Assembly: GCF_020295405.1 (NCBI RefSeq)
Contig: NZ_JADEYP010000020.1
Span: 18,890-82,889, forward strand
DNA length: 64,000 nt
DNA from: Sphingobacterium bovistauri
Lineage (GTDB): Bacteria; Bacteroidota; Bacteroidia; Sphingobacteriales; Sphingobacteriaceae
Direction of reading: 5' to 3'
Shown here: positions 53,236 through 62,061 of the stretch, piece by piece
Layout of the letters: every line of letters begins with the position of its first letter
Numbering within the stretch: position 1 is the stretch's first letter
Program-made: the position numbers and the translations under genes
The notes under the pieces: generated by a model
Database searches by the model: none
The model's input: only the letters and a program-made list of their open reading frames with translations
Told to the model about the DNA's origin: nothing

Positions 53236-53979
53236 ATGAAAATCGTTATATTAGGCTATGGCAAAATGGGGCAATTAATTGAAAAATTTGCACTCAAAAG
53301 AGGTCATGAAATAGCGTTAATAGTAGATGCACACAATAGAGAAGACATTACGGCAGATGACTTGAGAGATGCTGATATAGCTATCGACTTCAGTATGCCG
53401 GATGCTGCACTAGAAAATATAAGCCTTTGTTTTGAAGCTGATTTGCCTTTAGTTGTAGGTACTACAGGGTGGTATGAGCATCTACAAGAAGTAAGAGAAA
53501 CATGTATTGAAGCTAATCAATCTTTATTATATGGCTCTAATTTTAGTATTGGCGTGAATATTTTCTTTCATATTAATAGATTGTTGGCTAAGGCGATTAG
53601 CCCTTATCAACAATATGATGTACAAGTAGAAGAAATTCACCACATCCACAAGTTGGATGCACCAAGCGGGACAGCGATCACTATTGCGGAGGGAATCATT
53701 GACAACAATGAAATAAAAAAATCTTGGGTAAATCAAGTGGTGGGCTCTGATGAAGAGGTGGTCAATCAGCCAAGTGAGCTATTAATTGAGAGTCTTCGTA
53801 TAGAGGAGGTGCCAGGCACACATACCGTATTGTATAGTTCTGAGGTTGATCAAATAGAGTTCAAGCATACAGCACATAATCGTGATGGATTTGCTTTAGG
53901 CGCAGTTGTAGCCGCAGAGTGGTTGTATGGTAAAAAGGGTTTTTATCAAGTTACAGAAATTTTTGATTTTAACAAATAG
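53236..53979 (+). CDS. dapB: 4-hydroxy-tetrahydrodipicolinate reductase DapB
   Basis: DapB makes tetrahydrodipicolinate for lysine and the diaminopimelate of peptidoglycan. The 247-residue protein has the nucleotide-binding GYGKMGQLIEKFA (residues 7-19), VVGTTGWY, and the catalytic HHIHKLDAPSGTA with catalytic H135 and K139. Length fits the short Bacteroidota form. It follows the DUF5683 gene by 13 bases in the parAB transcript. Confidence 0.96.
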   Translation: MKIVILGYGKMGQLIEKFALKRGHEIALIVDAHNREDITADDLRDADIAIDFSMPDAALENISLCFEADLPLVVGTTGWYEHLQEVRETCIEANQSLLYGSNFSIGVNIFFHINRLLAKAISPYQQYDVQVEEIHHIHKLDAPSGTAITIAEGIIDNNEIKKSWVNQVVGSDEEVVNQPSELLIESLRIEEVPGTHTVLYSSEVDQIEFKHTAHNRDGFALGAVVAAEWLYGKKGFYQVTEIFDFNK

Positions 53980-54028
53980 ACATTTAAAGCCTTATAGTAA
54001 AGAGGTAAAGTGTTACAAATATTAAAAT

Positions 54029-55468
54029 ATGTGGTATATTATTTTTGTCGTTTTAACAATTGTTGCTCATTATGGGCTGTTTCTATTGTTTAAAAAGGCC
54101 GGTAAACAAGGCTGGGAAGCTTTTATTCCTTTTTATAATGTATATGTGATGACACAATTAGTTGGCAGACCTACGTGGTGGCTTGCTTTACTATTGGTGC
54201 CAATTGTCAATATTTTTGTCTTTTACAGTCTGTATTTGGATTTGATGAAAGCCTTTGGCAAACAGCGTTTTTGGGAAACTGCAGCTGCGGTTATAGTTCC
54301 ATTTATTGTGTTACCACTGTGGGGCAATGATGCTGCTGTAAAGTACAGAGGTCAACCTACTACGGAAGAGTTTAAAAAGAAATATCCTTATAAAAAATCT
54401 GTTGGTCGTGAATGGGCAGATGCGATTATATTTGCAACAGTCGCAGCATCATTGATTCGTGGATTTTTGATTGAAGCCTATATGATCCCAACGGGTTCGA
54501 TGGAACGTAGATTGCTAGTTGGAGATTTTCTTTTCGTAAGTAAGCTAAATTATGGGCCACGTATTCCAAATACACCATTGGCTTTTCCATTTGCGCACCA
54601 TACCATGCCATTGATAGGAGGTAAAGCTTATTCTGAATGGATAAAAATTGATTATAAAAGATTGCCTGGTTTTCAAAATATTGAACGGAATGATGTTGTT
54701 GTTTTTAATTACCCAATGGAGGCGGATGAACCATTCAACCGTCCTGTTGATAAACGTGAAAACTACATCAAACGCGCAGTAGGTATTCCTGGAGATGAAA
54801 TTATGATGAAGGATGGTAGATTGGTTGTAAACGGTAATCAACAATATATTTCAGATGATTTACAAACATCGTATATCGTAATTGCAGAACCATTTGGGAT
54901 TTCGCAAGACATATTAGTTAAAAAACGCTACGATGTGGATTTGGAAAATACAGATCCATCTCAAGGTTTTTATGTGCTTCATATCACAGAAAAAGAGGCA
55001 GAAGATGTCCGCTCTTGGTCTAACATAAAAGAAGTGAAAGAAGTGATTTATGGAACAGATAATGAGAATTACGCTTCTTTCCCTAACTATAACTGGAATG
55101 AAAGAAAATGGACATATGACAATTTTGGACCTATCAAAGTACCAGCAAAAGGATGGACTGTGAAGTTAGATCACTGGACATTACCATTGTACCAACGAGC
55201 TATCACTGTTTATGAAGGTAATACGTTAGATGTCAGTGGAAATGATATTCTTGTAAATGGCCAAAAGACTGATTCATATACATTTAAAATGGATTACTAT
55301 TGGATGATGGGTGATAATCGTCATAATTCTTACGATTCACGTGGCTGGGGGTTTGTTCCAGAAGATCATATTGTCGGTAAGGCCCTGTTCACATGGTTGA
55401 GTTACGATAAAGATGGTTCGTTCCTATCAAAAATTCGTTGGAACAGAATTTTCAAAGGTATTGAGTAG
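54029..55468 (+). CDS. lepB: signal peptidase I LepB
   Basis: LepB removes signal peptides from exported proteins at the inner membrane. The 479-residue protein starts with a DUF5684-like hydrophobic region (about residues 1-100), then a membrane anchor (WADAIIFATVAASLIRGFLIEAYMIP) and the S26 peptidase domain with catalytic S157 (PTGSM) and K248 (YIKRAVGIPGDE), and box E GDNRHNSYDSRGWG. A long insert between the two catalytic boxes and the C-terminus is usual for this phylum. An AGAGGTAAAG stretch lies upstream of the ATG. Confidence 0.95.
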   Translation: MWYIIFVVLTIVAHYGLFLLFKKAGKQGWEAFIPFYNVYVMTQLVGRPTWWLALLLVPIVNIFVFYSLYLDLMKAFGKQRFWETAAAVIVPFIVLPLWGNDAAVKYRGQPTTEEFKKKYPYKKSVGREWADAIIFATVAASLIRGFLIEAYMIPTGSMERRLLVGDFLFVSKLNYGPRIPNTPLAFPFAHHTMPLIGGKAYSEWIKIDYKRLPGFQNIERNDVVVFNYPMEADEPFNRPVDKRENYIKRAVGIPGDEIMMKDGRLVVNGNQQYISDDLQTSYIVIAEPFGISQDILVKKRYDVDLENTDPSQGFYVLHITEKEAEDVRSWSNIKEVKEVIYGTDNENYASFPNYNWNERKWTYDNFGPIKVPAKGWTVKLDHWTLPLYQRAITVYEGNTLDVSGNDILVNGQKTDSYTFKMDYYWMMGDNRHNSYDSRGWGFVPEDHIVGKALFTWLSYDKDGSFLSKIRWNRIFKGIE

Positions 55469-55480
55469 TTTACGAATACT

Positions 55481-55530
55481 TATAAAAAAGAAAGGTCGGA
55501 TCATTTGTAATCCGACCTTTCTTTTTTATA
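55481..55530. terminator. bidirectional hairpin terminator between lepB and pdxJ
   Basis: A 21-bp perfect stem, 55481-55501 with 55510-55530 (core GAAAGGTCGGAT), with A-runs and T-runs at both ends so it can serve both converging genes. Confidence 0.92.
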
Positions 55531-55537
55531 GCATTAC

Positions 55538-56257
55538 TTAAGCTTTTAACGCTGCTAAATATCTTTTAATAGTTTCTTCTAATCCTAAATATAGGGCATC
55601 TGAAATCAAAGCATGACCAATACTTACTTCCATTAAATCTGGAATATGTTGATTGAAAAAGGCTAGATTATTTAAATCTAGATCATGCCCTGCATTTAAT
55701 CCTAAGCCCACTTCGCGAGCTTTCACTGCAGCATGGAAGTAGGGTTCGATAGCTTTTTCTTTATTAAAGCCAAATTCAGCAGCGAAGCCCTCAGTATATA
55801 ATTCCACACGATCAGTACCAGTCTCAGCAGCTGCTTCAACCATGTCTTCAATTGGATCTACAAAAATAGAAACTCGGATACCTTCTCCTTTGAATATTTT
55901 AACCATTTCTTGTAAATACGTTTTATTATTAATCGTATCCCAACCATGATTTGACGTTAATTGTCCTAAGGTGTCAGGAACTAACGTCACCTGTGCAGGT
56001 TTATTGGCCAATACTAAGTCAACGAATTTTTGTTCTTGACAGTTTCCTTCTATATTAAATTCGGTACTAATTTCTGCTTTTAAATCATATACATCTTGGT
56101 AACGAATATGACGTTCATCTGGGCGTGGATGTACGGTTATACCCTCTGTTCCAAAACGCTCACATGCTAATGCTGCAGACACCAAGTTAGGTACATTGCC
56201 ACCTCTAGAATTACGTAATGTGGCAATTTTATTGATATTCACTGAAAGTCTAGTCAT
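55538..56257 (-). CDS. pdxJ: pyridoxine 5'-phosphate synthase PdxJ
   Basis: PdxJ condenses 1-deoxy-D-xylulose 5-phosphate with 3-amino-2-oxopropyl phosphate to pyridoxine 5'-phosphate, the last step of the DXP-dependent vitamin B6 route. The 239-residue TIM barrel shows [60 protein letters not shown] and [12 protein letters not shown], all family signatures. Start [10 protein letters not shown] is standard. Confidence 0.97.
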   Translation of the reverse strand: MTRLSVNINKIATLRNSRGGNVPNLVSAALACERFGTEGITVHPRPDERHIRYQDVYDLKAEISTEFNIEGNCQEQKFVDLVLANKPAQVTLVPDTLGQLTSNHGWDTINNKTYLQEMVKIFKGEGIRVSIFVDPIEDMVEAAAETGTDRVELYTEGFAAEFGFNKEKAIEPYFHAAVKAREVGLGLNAGHDLDLNNLAFFNQHIPDLMEVSIGHALISDALYLGLEETIKRYLAALKA

Positions 56258-56397
56258 AGTTTATCGTATTATATACAAATGTAATTAAACTTTGGCACTT
56301 GTTAATTTTGAAATAGTAATCATATATCGTGAGAATTGTTGATTATATTCAAGGAAGACTAAGATATATTATCATATTTTTTTAAATTGCATATTAA

Positions 56398-57192
56398 ATG
56401 GATGGAATAAACTTCAATATATTAGAGGGGTTTCGATTGTTAGATATCATTGATATCTTATTGGTAGCTGTAATTATATACTATATATATAGTCTTATAA
56501 AGGGTACGATAGCTGTTAATATATTAGTTGGAGTTGCTCTGTTTTACGGGATATATTTAGTGGTAAAGCAGTTAGAAATGAGGCTGCTAACAGAGATTTT
56601 TGGAGGGTTTATTTCCGTAGGTTCCATTGCGTTAATTGTCGTTTTTCAACAGGAAATACGTAGATTTTTGTTGCACATCGGTAAGAATATATCTATTCGA
56701 CGTAAAAAATTCTTTCTTAGTTTTATTGGCAACAAGCGAAATACACATGAAGATCACTCGGAGCATATCAAGATTATTGTTGACGCCTGTCGCAGTATGT
56801 CCAAGGCAAAGACGGGTGCGCTACTTGTTTTTTCTCGACATTTTGATGAAGAGTATTACCAGTCTAGTGGTGAGTATATTGATGCACCATTATCCAAGCG
56901 TTTGCTAGAAAGTATTTTCTTCAAAAACAGTCCTTTACATGATGGCGCGGTTATTATTGTTGATTTTCGCGTTATGACAGCAAGTAGTGTGCTGCCTCTA
57001 TCGGAGAGCGAGGATTTACCTCCTCATTTTGGCTTACGTCATCGTGCGGCTATCGGAGTTACTGAAGTTTCAGAGGCTGTAGCTATTATTGTATCCGAAG
57101 AAACAGGAGAAATATCTTTTGCCAAGGAAGGTAATATTAATATGAACTTAAGTGCAGAGGAGCTGGAATCATTACTGAAAGAGGAATTGTAG
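56398..57192 (+). CDS. cdaA: diadenylate cyclase CdaA (DisA_N/TIGR00159)
   Basis: CdaA makes cyclic di-AMP from two ATP. The 264-residue protein has three membrane segments in its first 90 residues (IDILLVAVIIYYIYSLIKG, GVALFYGIYLVV, FISVGSIALIVVF) and the DAC domain with DGA (182-184) and RHRA (214-217), both intact. c-di-AMP governs potassium uptake and wall stress in other phyla. No cdaR or glmM is adjacent. The ATG at 56398 lies about 140 bases from the divergent pdxJ start. Confidence 0.95.
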   Translation: MDGINFNILEGFRLLDIIDILLVAVIIYYIYSLIKGTIAVNILVGVALFYGIYLVVKQLEMRLLTEIFGGFISVGSIALIVVFQQEIRRFLLHIGKNISIRRKKFFLSFIGNKRNTHEDHSEHIKIIVDACRSMSKAKTGALLVFSRHFDEEYYQSSGEYIDAPLSKRLLESIFFKNSPLHDGAVIIVDFRVMTASSVLPLSESEDLPPHFGLRHRAAIGVTEVSEAVAIIVSEETGEISFAKEGNINMNLSAEELESLLKEEL

Positions 57193-57320
57193 TTTATTGA
57201 ACTTAATTCCTGAAATAACAATAAACTCCGAATATTGTTCCATGGTTTTAATCACATCCCGTACAAATAACAAAATGTTTTGTTAAATTTACTTTAGTAT
57301 AAACATTAAATTTTGATATC

Positions 57321-58229
57321 ATGCATTTTGAAGAAAATAATCCTTTGGATATTGTGCTGAATGATTTATTCGAACATTATCGTAAGAATGTTGCGGACGT
57401 CGATAAGATAACGAATGCGCTATTGGAAATGGGTGTAGTTAGTGTACAAGATGATATAGTGAACGATCACATTGCTTTTAGGACATTAGGAGTTCCCAAT
57501 CTTGGCATAGCTTCATTTGAAAAAATTTTTCAAGCCTATGGTTATGTAAAGCGTGATTATTATTATTTCGAAGGAAAAAAACTAGATGCTTATTGGTTTT
57601 CGCCGCCGGCTGAAGGCTATCCGCGTATTTTCGTTTCCGAACTCCGTGTAAAGGAATTAAGTAAAGAAGCACAAGATATAATTTATAAATATACGTCTCC
57701 TATTACCTCAGATCCTGTAGATAGCTTGAATCTAAAAAACGGTGAAGAAGCTGCTGCTTTCTTACAAAAACCATTGTGGGCACTTCCGACATCTGAGGAA
57801 TATGAAATCTTGTTGAAAGAGAGTGAGTACGCTGCTTGGGTGATTTACAACAGATATTATCTAAATCATTATACCATTAGTATTTATGAGCTGAAAGATG
57901 GGTATAATACATTGGAAGAATTTAATGACTTCTTGGTAAGTATCGGTGTCAAATTGAATAATTCTGGTGGTGTGATCAAAACTAGTGATGACAAACTGCT
58001 TCGTCAGAGTAGTACAGTTTCTGCGCTATACGATGCTAAATTTTCAGATGGAAAAACAATAGAAATCGCTGGAAGCTATGTGGAATTTGCAGAGCGCTCT
58101 GTTCTTCCTGAATTCAAGAATTTGTCAAAGGGCGAGATTACCTCAAAGCATCGTCGTGATGGTTTTGAAACAAATAATGCGGATAAGATTTTTGAAAGTA
58201 CATATACAACTCAAATAAAGGGATCATAG
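57321..58229 (+). CDS. DUF1338 protein, HglS-like 2-oxoadipate dioxygenase/decarboxylase
   Basis: A 302-residue member of the DUF1338 (VOC-superfamily) group. Pseudomonas putida HglS of this family turns 2-oxoadipate into D-2-hydroxyglutarate with O2 and Fe(II). The candidate metal ligands are present: H50 (NDHIAFRTLG), H183 (NHYTISIYEL) and E255 (GSYVEFAERS). The protein is shorter than the proteobacterial enzyme (about 460 residues). The next gene, a YdiJ-like dehydrogenase, starts one base after its stop, which fits D-2-hydroxyglutarate being passed on. Activity is inference from family and pairing. Confidence 0.82.
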   Translation: MHFEENNPLDIVLNDLFEHYRKNVADVDKITNALLEMGVVSVQDDIVNDHIAFRTLGVPNLGIASFEKIFQAYGYVKRDYYYFEGKKLDAYWFSPPAEGYPRIFVSELRVKELSKEAQDIIYKYTSPITSDPVDSLNLKNGEEAAAFLQKPLWALPTSEEYEILLKESEYAAWVIYNRYYLNHYTISIYELKDGYNTLEEFNDFLVSIGVKLNNSGGVIKTSDDKLLRQSSTVSALYDAKFSDGKTIEIAGSYVEFAERSVLPEFKNLSKGEITSKHRRDGFETNNADKIFESTYTTQIKGS

Positions 58230-58230
58230 C

Positions 58231-61170
58231 GTGGAAGAGCAGTTGCAGATATTAAAGGAATCGCTTTCGGGCGATCTTTTTTTCGATAATAAAATGCGTT
58301 TGCTGTACGCAACAGACGCTTCTGCTTATCGAGAATTGCCTTTGGCTGTTGCTATTCCAAAATCGGAAGAAGATATAAGCAAATTAATAGCTTTTGCTGA
58401 AAAAAATAAAACTTCCTTAATTCCTCGTGCCGCAGGGACTTCGTTGGCGGGTCAAGTGGTCGGAAATGGTATTATCGTAGATGTATCTAAACATTTTACC
58501 AAAATACTTGAAGTAAATAAGGAAGAGCAATGGGTTCGCGTGCAGCCAGGAGTGATTCGCGATGAACTCAATATGTTTTTGAAGTCTTATGGTTTGTATT
58601 TCGGGCCCGAAACATCAACAGCCAATCGGGCTATGCTTGGTGGTATGGTGGGAAATAACTCCTGCGGGTCGAATTCTTTGATATATAAAAGTACACGAGA
58701 GCACACTTTAGAGGTAGAGGGGTATTTGTCTGATGGTTCTAAAGTAACTTTCTCAGCATTGGAATTTGAAGAATTTATAGCTAAATGTGATCTGCCTACG
58801 CTGGAGGGAAAGGTATACAAACATATTCGTACTATATTAAGTGATTATAGTAATCAAACCGAAATTAGAAAAGAGTTCCCAAAGCAATCCGTAGAACGTA
58901 GAAATACGGGATATGCTATTGACTTGTTGCTCGAAACGGATCCTTTTACGGTTGGTGGTGAAAAATTTAATTTTTCTAAGCTAATCTGTGGTTCTGAAGG
59001 TACTTTGTTGTTTATAACGTCGATTAAACTGCATGTAAATTTATTATCTCAGCGACCGACGGGATTACTCTGTATTCATTTTGACTCGCTAGATGACGCT
59101 TTGCGTGCAAATCTTATTGCCCTTAATCATAAACCTTTGGTGAGCGAATTGATGGATGATTATATCCTTTCTTGTACCGAAAATAATTTGGAACAACAGC
59201 AAAATCGCTTCTTTGTAAAAGGCAATCCAAAGGCTGTTTTGATAGTCGAGTATGATGGTGAAACTGAAGAAGAAATCGCACACAAGGTCAATGCTGTAGA
59301 GGCAGATATGCGTCAATCCGGTTATGGGTATTATTTCCCTTTGATTTTAGGAGCTGACAAAAAGAAAGTTTGGGATTTGCGGAAGGCAGGTTTAGGGCTG
59401 TTGAGTAATACGCCTACAGATGCGAAACCCGTCGCTGTTATTGAAGACACAGCCGTCGCAGTAGAAGATTTACCCGCTTATATAGCTGAATTCAATCAAA
59501 TATTGACGAGGTATAATTTGTATTCGGTACATTATGCACATGCAGCTACGGGTGAATTGCATTTGCGTCCGATTATTGATTTAAAGACTAGAGAAGGAAA
59601 CCAATTATTTCGAGATATAGCTTTTGAAATTGCTAAACTTGTCAAAAAATATAAAGGATCGTTAAGTGGAGAGCATGGTGACGGACGATTGCGTGGTGAA
59701 TTTATTGCCTATATGATTGGGGAACACAATTACCAATTGCTAAAAGAGATAAAAAACACTTGGGATCCCAATAATGTATTTAATCCTGGAAAAATTGTAG
59801 ATACACCAGCGATGAATTCATTTTTGCGCTATGATCCTGAAGTTAAACCTAAAAATATATCATCCACATTTCGCTATAAAGGTCAAAATATTCTTCAGCA
59901 CGTTGAGCAATGTAATGGATCAGGGGATTGCCGTAAAACGGAACTTTCTAATGGTACCATGTGTCCATCTTATATGGCTACACGTAATGAACATGATACG
60001 ACGCGTGCGCGTGCTAATATTTTACGTGAATTTTTAACGAATTCTCCAAAAGAAAATCCTTTTGATCATCCTGAAATCAAGGAAGTAATGGATCTGTGTT
60101 TGAGTTGTAAAGGCTGTAAAGTTGAATGTCCATCGAGTGTCGATATGGCAAAGGTAAAAGCCGATTTTTTGCAAGCATATCATGATGCGAATGGTATTCC
60201 ATTGCGTACCCGTATGGTCGGCATGGTTGATCAACTGACTTCGCTAATGGCAAATATTCCAACACTATATAATTGGGGAACATCAAATAAGTTTACCAGT
60301 AAAATAGTGAAGGATATGTTGGGATTCGATCATAGGAGAACTATTCCACAAATAGCTAAAAAATCACTTCGGAAATGGTTTATGGAACGTGAGAAGCCAT
60401 TTTGGAATAATAGCGGACCAATAAAAGAGGTTTATTTCTTTTGCGACGAATTCACAAATTATAATGATGTAGAATTGGGGCAAAAAGCTATTTTGTTATT
60501 GGAAGAATTAGGTTATGAAGTGTTGATTGTAGAACATGCATTCAGCGGAAGAGCGTTGATGTCGAAAGGAATGCTACGTGATGCACGAAAATTGGCCAAT
60601 AAGAATGTCCGAACTTTTTCTTCTCGCCTCACGGACGAGATTGCTTTAGTCGGTGTTGAGCCCTCAGCTATTCTTTGTTTTAGAGATGAATATGTGGATT
60701 TGGTTGATGTGGAATTGGAAACCGATGCGAAGCGGATAGCACCATTTGCTATGGTGATAGAAGAATTTTTATGGAAAGAAGTACAAAAAGGAAATATTAA
60801 GAAAGAATCCTTTGCTGATGTGCAACAAAAAATATTGCTTCATACGCACTGTCAGCAAAAAGCCTGGAAACTTCAGCAGTGTGCTGCATCCTTATTATCC
60901 TTTCCAGATGGAAATCAAGTAGAAGTTATTCCTTCAGGTTGTTGCGGTATGGCAGGAGCATTTGGATATGAGAAAGAGCATTATGATATTTCCATGCAAA
61001 TAGGTGAATTGGTTCTTTTTCCAAAAGTAAGAGATAAAGAAACAGATGCTATAGTCGTTGCCACAGGAGGAAGTTGTCGCCATCAAATTCACGACGGAAC
61101 GAAAGCGGTCGCGTTTCATCCTGTCGATGTACTATATGGTGCATTAAAACAGAAAAGCCATCTTACATAA
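58231..61170 (+). CDS. FAD/Fe-S oxidoreductase, YdiJ-like (D-2-hydroxyglutarate or D-lactate dehydrogenase)
   Basis: A 979-residue fusion: FAD_binding_4 domain (about residues 35-240, AAGTSLAGQVVGNGIIVDVS, MVGNNSCGSNSL), FAD-oxidase C-terminal domain (to about 520, with HYAHAATGELHLRP and GEHGDGRLRGEF), two Cys clusters (CNGSGDCRK...MCPSY and CLSCKGCKVECP) and a C-terminal CCG domain (THCQQKAW, PSGCCGMAGAFGYE). E. coli YdiJ has this layout and oxidises D-2-hydroxyglutarate. GTG start at 58231, one base after the DUF1338 stop. D-lactate, which MurQ releases, is an alternative substrate. The stop codon lies inside the terminator hairpin. Confidence 0.88.
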   Translation: MEEQLQILKESLSGDLFFDNKMRLLYATDASAYRELPLAVAIPKSEEDISKLIAFAEKNKTSLIPRAAGTSLAGQVVGNGIIVDVSKHFTKILEVNKEEQWVRVQPGVIRDELNMFLKSYGLYFGPETSTANRAMLGGMVGNNSCGSNSLIYKSTREHTLEVEGYLSDGSKVTFSALEFEEFIAKCDLPTLEGKVYKHIRTILSDYSNQTEIRKEFPKQSVERRNTGYAIDLLLETDPFTVGGEKFNFSKLICGSEGTLLFITSIKLHVNLLSQRPTGLLCIHFDSLDDALRANLIALNHKPLVSELMDDYILSCTENNLEQQQNRFFVKGNPKAVLIVEYDGETEEEIAHKVNAVEADMRQSGYGYYFPLILGADKKKVWDLRKAGLGLLSNTPTDAKPVAVIEDTAVAVEDLPAYIAEFNQILTRYNLYSVHYAHAATGELHLRPIIDLKTREGNQLFRDIAFEIAKLVKKYKGSLSGEHGDGRLRGEFIAYMIGEHNYQLLKEIKNTWDPNNVFNPGKIVDTPAMNSFLRYDPEVKPKNISSTFRYKGQNILQHVEQCNGSGDCRKTELSNGTMCPSYMATRNEHDTTRARANILREFLTNSPKENPFDHPEIKEVMDLCLSCKGCKVECPSSVDMAKVKADFLQAYHDANGIPLRTRMVGMVDQLTSLMANIPTLYNWGTSNKFTSKIVKDMLGFDHRRTIPQIAKKSLRKWFMEREKPFWNNSGPIKEVYFFCDEFTNYNDVELGQKAILLLEELGYEVLIVEHAFSGRALMSKGMLRDARKLANKNVRTFSSRLTDEIALVGVEPSAILCFRDEYVDLVDVELETDAKRIAPFAMVIEEFLWKEVQKGNIKKESFADVQQKILLHTHCQQKAWKLQQCAASLLSFPDGNQVEVIPSGCCGMAGAFGYEKEHYDISMQIGELVLFPKVRDKETDAIVVATGGSCRHQIHDGTKAVAFHPVDVLYGALKQKSHLT

Positions 61171-61187
61171 GATGGCTTTTCTGTTTT
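61146..61187. terminator. hairpin terminator overlapping the stop of the FAD/Fe-S gene
   Basis: A 20-bp perfect stem (61146-61165 with 61168-61187, loop of two bases, core AGAAAAGCCATCTTA) includes the last codons and the TAA at 61168-61170. A/T runs at both ends suit both this gene and the convergent DUF2911 gene. Confidence 0.9.
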
Positions 61188-61200
61188 AATAGAATATAAA

Positions 61201-62043
61201 TTATTTCACAGCTTTCAACGCTTCAGTGTTTAATTTGATATATTCACCATTTTTAGCTTTTGTAGCAATTTCAATACCTTCTTGAGCTGCTTTTTTTGCT
61301 TCAGCTTTATCACCAGCTTTAGCTAAAATGCGGGATTTCCAATATTTTATATGTGGAGCACCAGTGTTTCCTTCGTCAGCTAATTTAACCCAGTCAGCGG
61401 CTTTTTTAATATCTAAATTATTGTTGAAATAGAATTGAGCTGCTTGGAAGTATGGCTTTTTCTCACCCTGCATAGCTTCATCAATGCTCGCCATAATCTC
61501 TTTAGACTGGTCTGTCTTTATAGCGAAACCAACTTCAGTGTTTTCCCAAGCCAAAGAAACGTGTGTAGAATTAGTAGTCACATCATCAAACGTAATGGTG
61601 AAAGTTTCTACTTTGTTCGCAAGTTTCTGAGGTTTTACTTTGAAACGTAAGAAATCATCTTCTTTCTTGTATTGATATGCGCCCCATTGTTTTGGATTTT
61701 TACTTAAGATAACAGTCCATTCTGTAGGATTCGGAATTGTAAAAATACCATAAGTACCTGCAGGCACAGCATTACCTTCAATAGTTACTTCTTCATCGAA
61801 AGTAATGGTTGGGATATTATTTGCTCCTGTGCGCCATACTTCATTATAAGGTACTAATTCGCCAAATATTTTACGACCTTTTGTACTCGGGCGTTGATAT
61901 GACAAGATAATATTTTTGATACCCAAACCTTGGATGATTGTCGTGGTACTACTCGCTGGAGGTAGTTTTACCTGCGCTTGGCTCAATTCAGTTCCTAAGA
62001 ACAACATAGCCACCGTTGCTATCGACAAAATAGTTTTTTTCAT
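61201..62043 (-). CDS. DUF2911 domain protein, exported
   Basis: A 280-residue protein with signal peptide (MKKTILSIATVAMLFLGTELSQAQ) and a DUF2911 domain (LSYQRPSTKGRKIFGELVPYNEVWRTGANNIPTITF; PAGTYGIFTIPNPTEWTVILSKNPKQWGAYQY). Residues about 190-280 form helical TPR-like repeats (IKKAADWVKLADEGN; EAKKAAQEGIEIATKAKNG). It is frequent in Bacteroidota; function unknown, presumably periplasmic. Confidence 0.9.
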   Translation of the reverse strand: MKKTILSIATVAMLFLGTELSQAQVKLPPASSTTTIIQGLGIKNIILSYQRPSTKGRKIFGELVPYNEVWRTGANNIPTITFDEEVTIEGNAVPAGTYGIFTIPNPTEWTVILSKNPKQWGAYQYKKEDDFLRFKVKPQKLANKVETFTITFDDVTTNSTHVSLAWENTEVGFAIKTDQSKEIMASIDEAMQGEKKPYFQAAQFYFNNNLDIKKAADWVKLADEGNTGAPHIKYWKSRILAKAGDKAEAKKAAQEGIEIATKAKNGEYIKLNTEALKAVK

Positions 62044-62061
62044 GGTGTTTGTTTTATGATT

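Noticed and set aside
54545..54844. 99-codon frame opposite lepB
   Set aside because: Antisense to the conserved peptidase domain.
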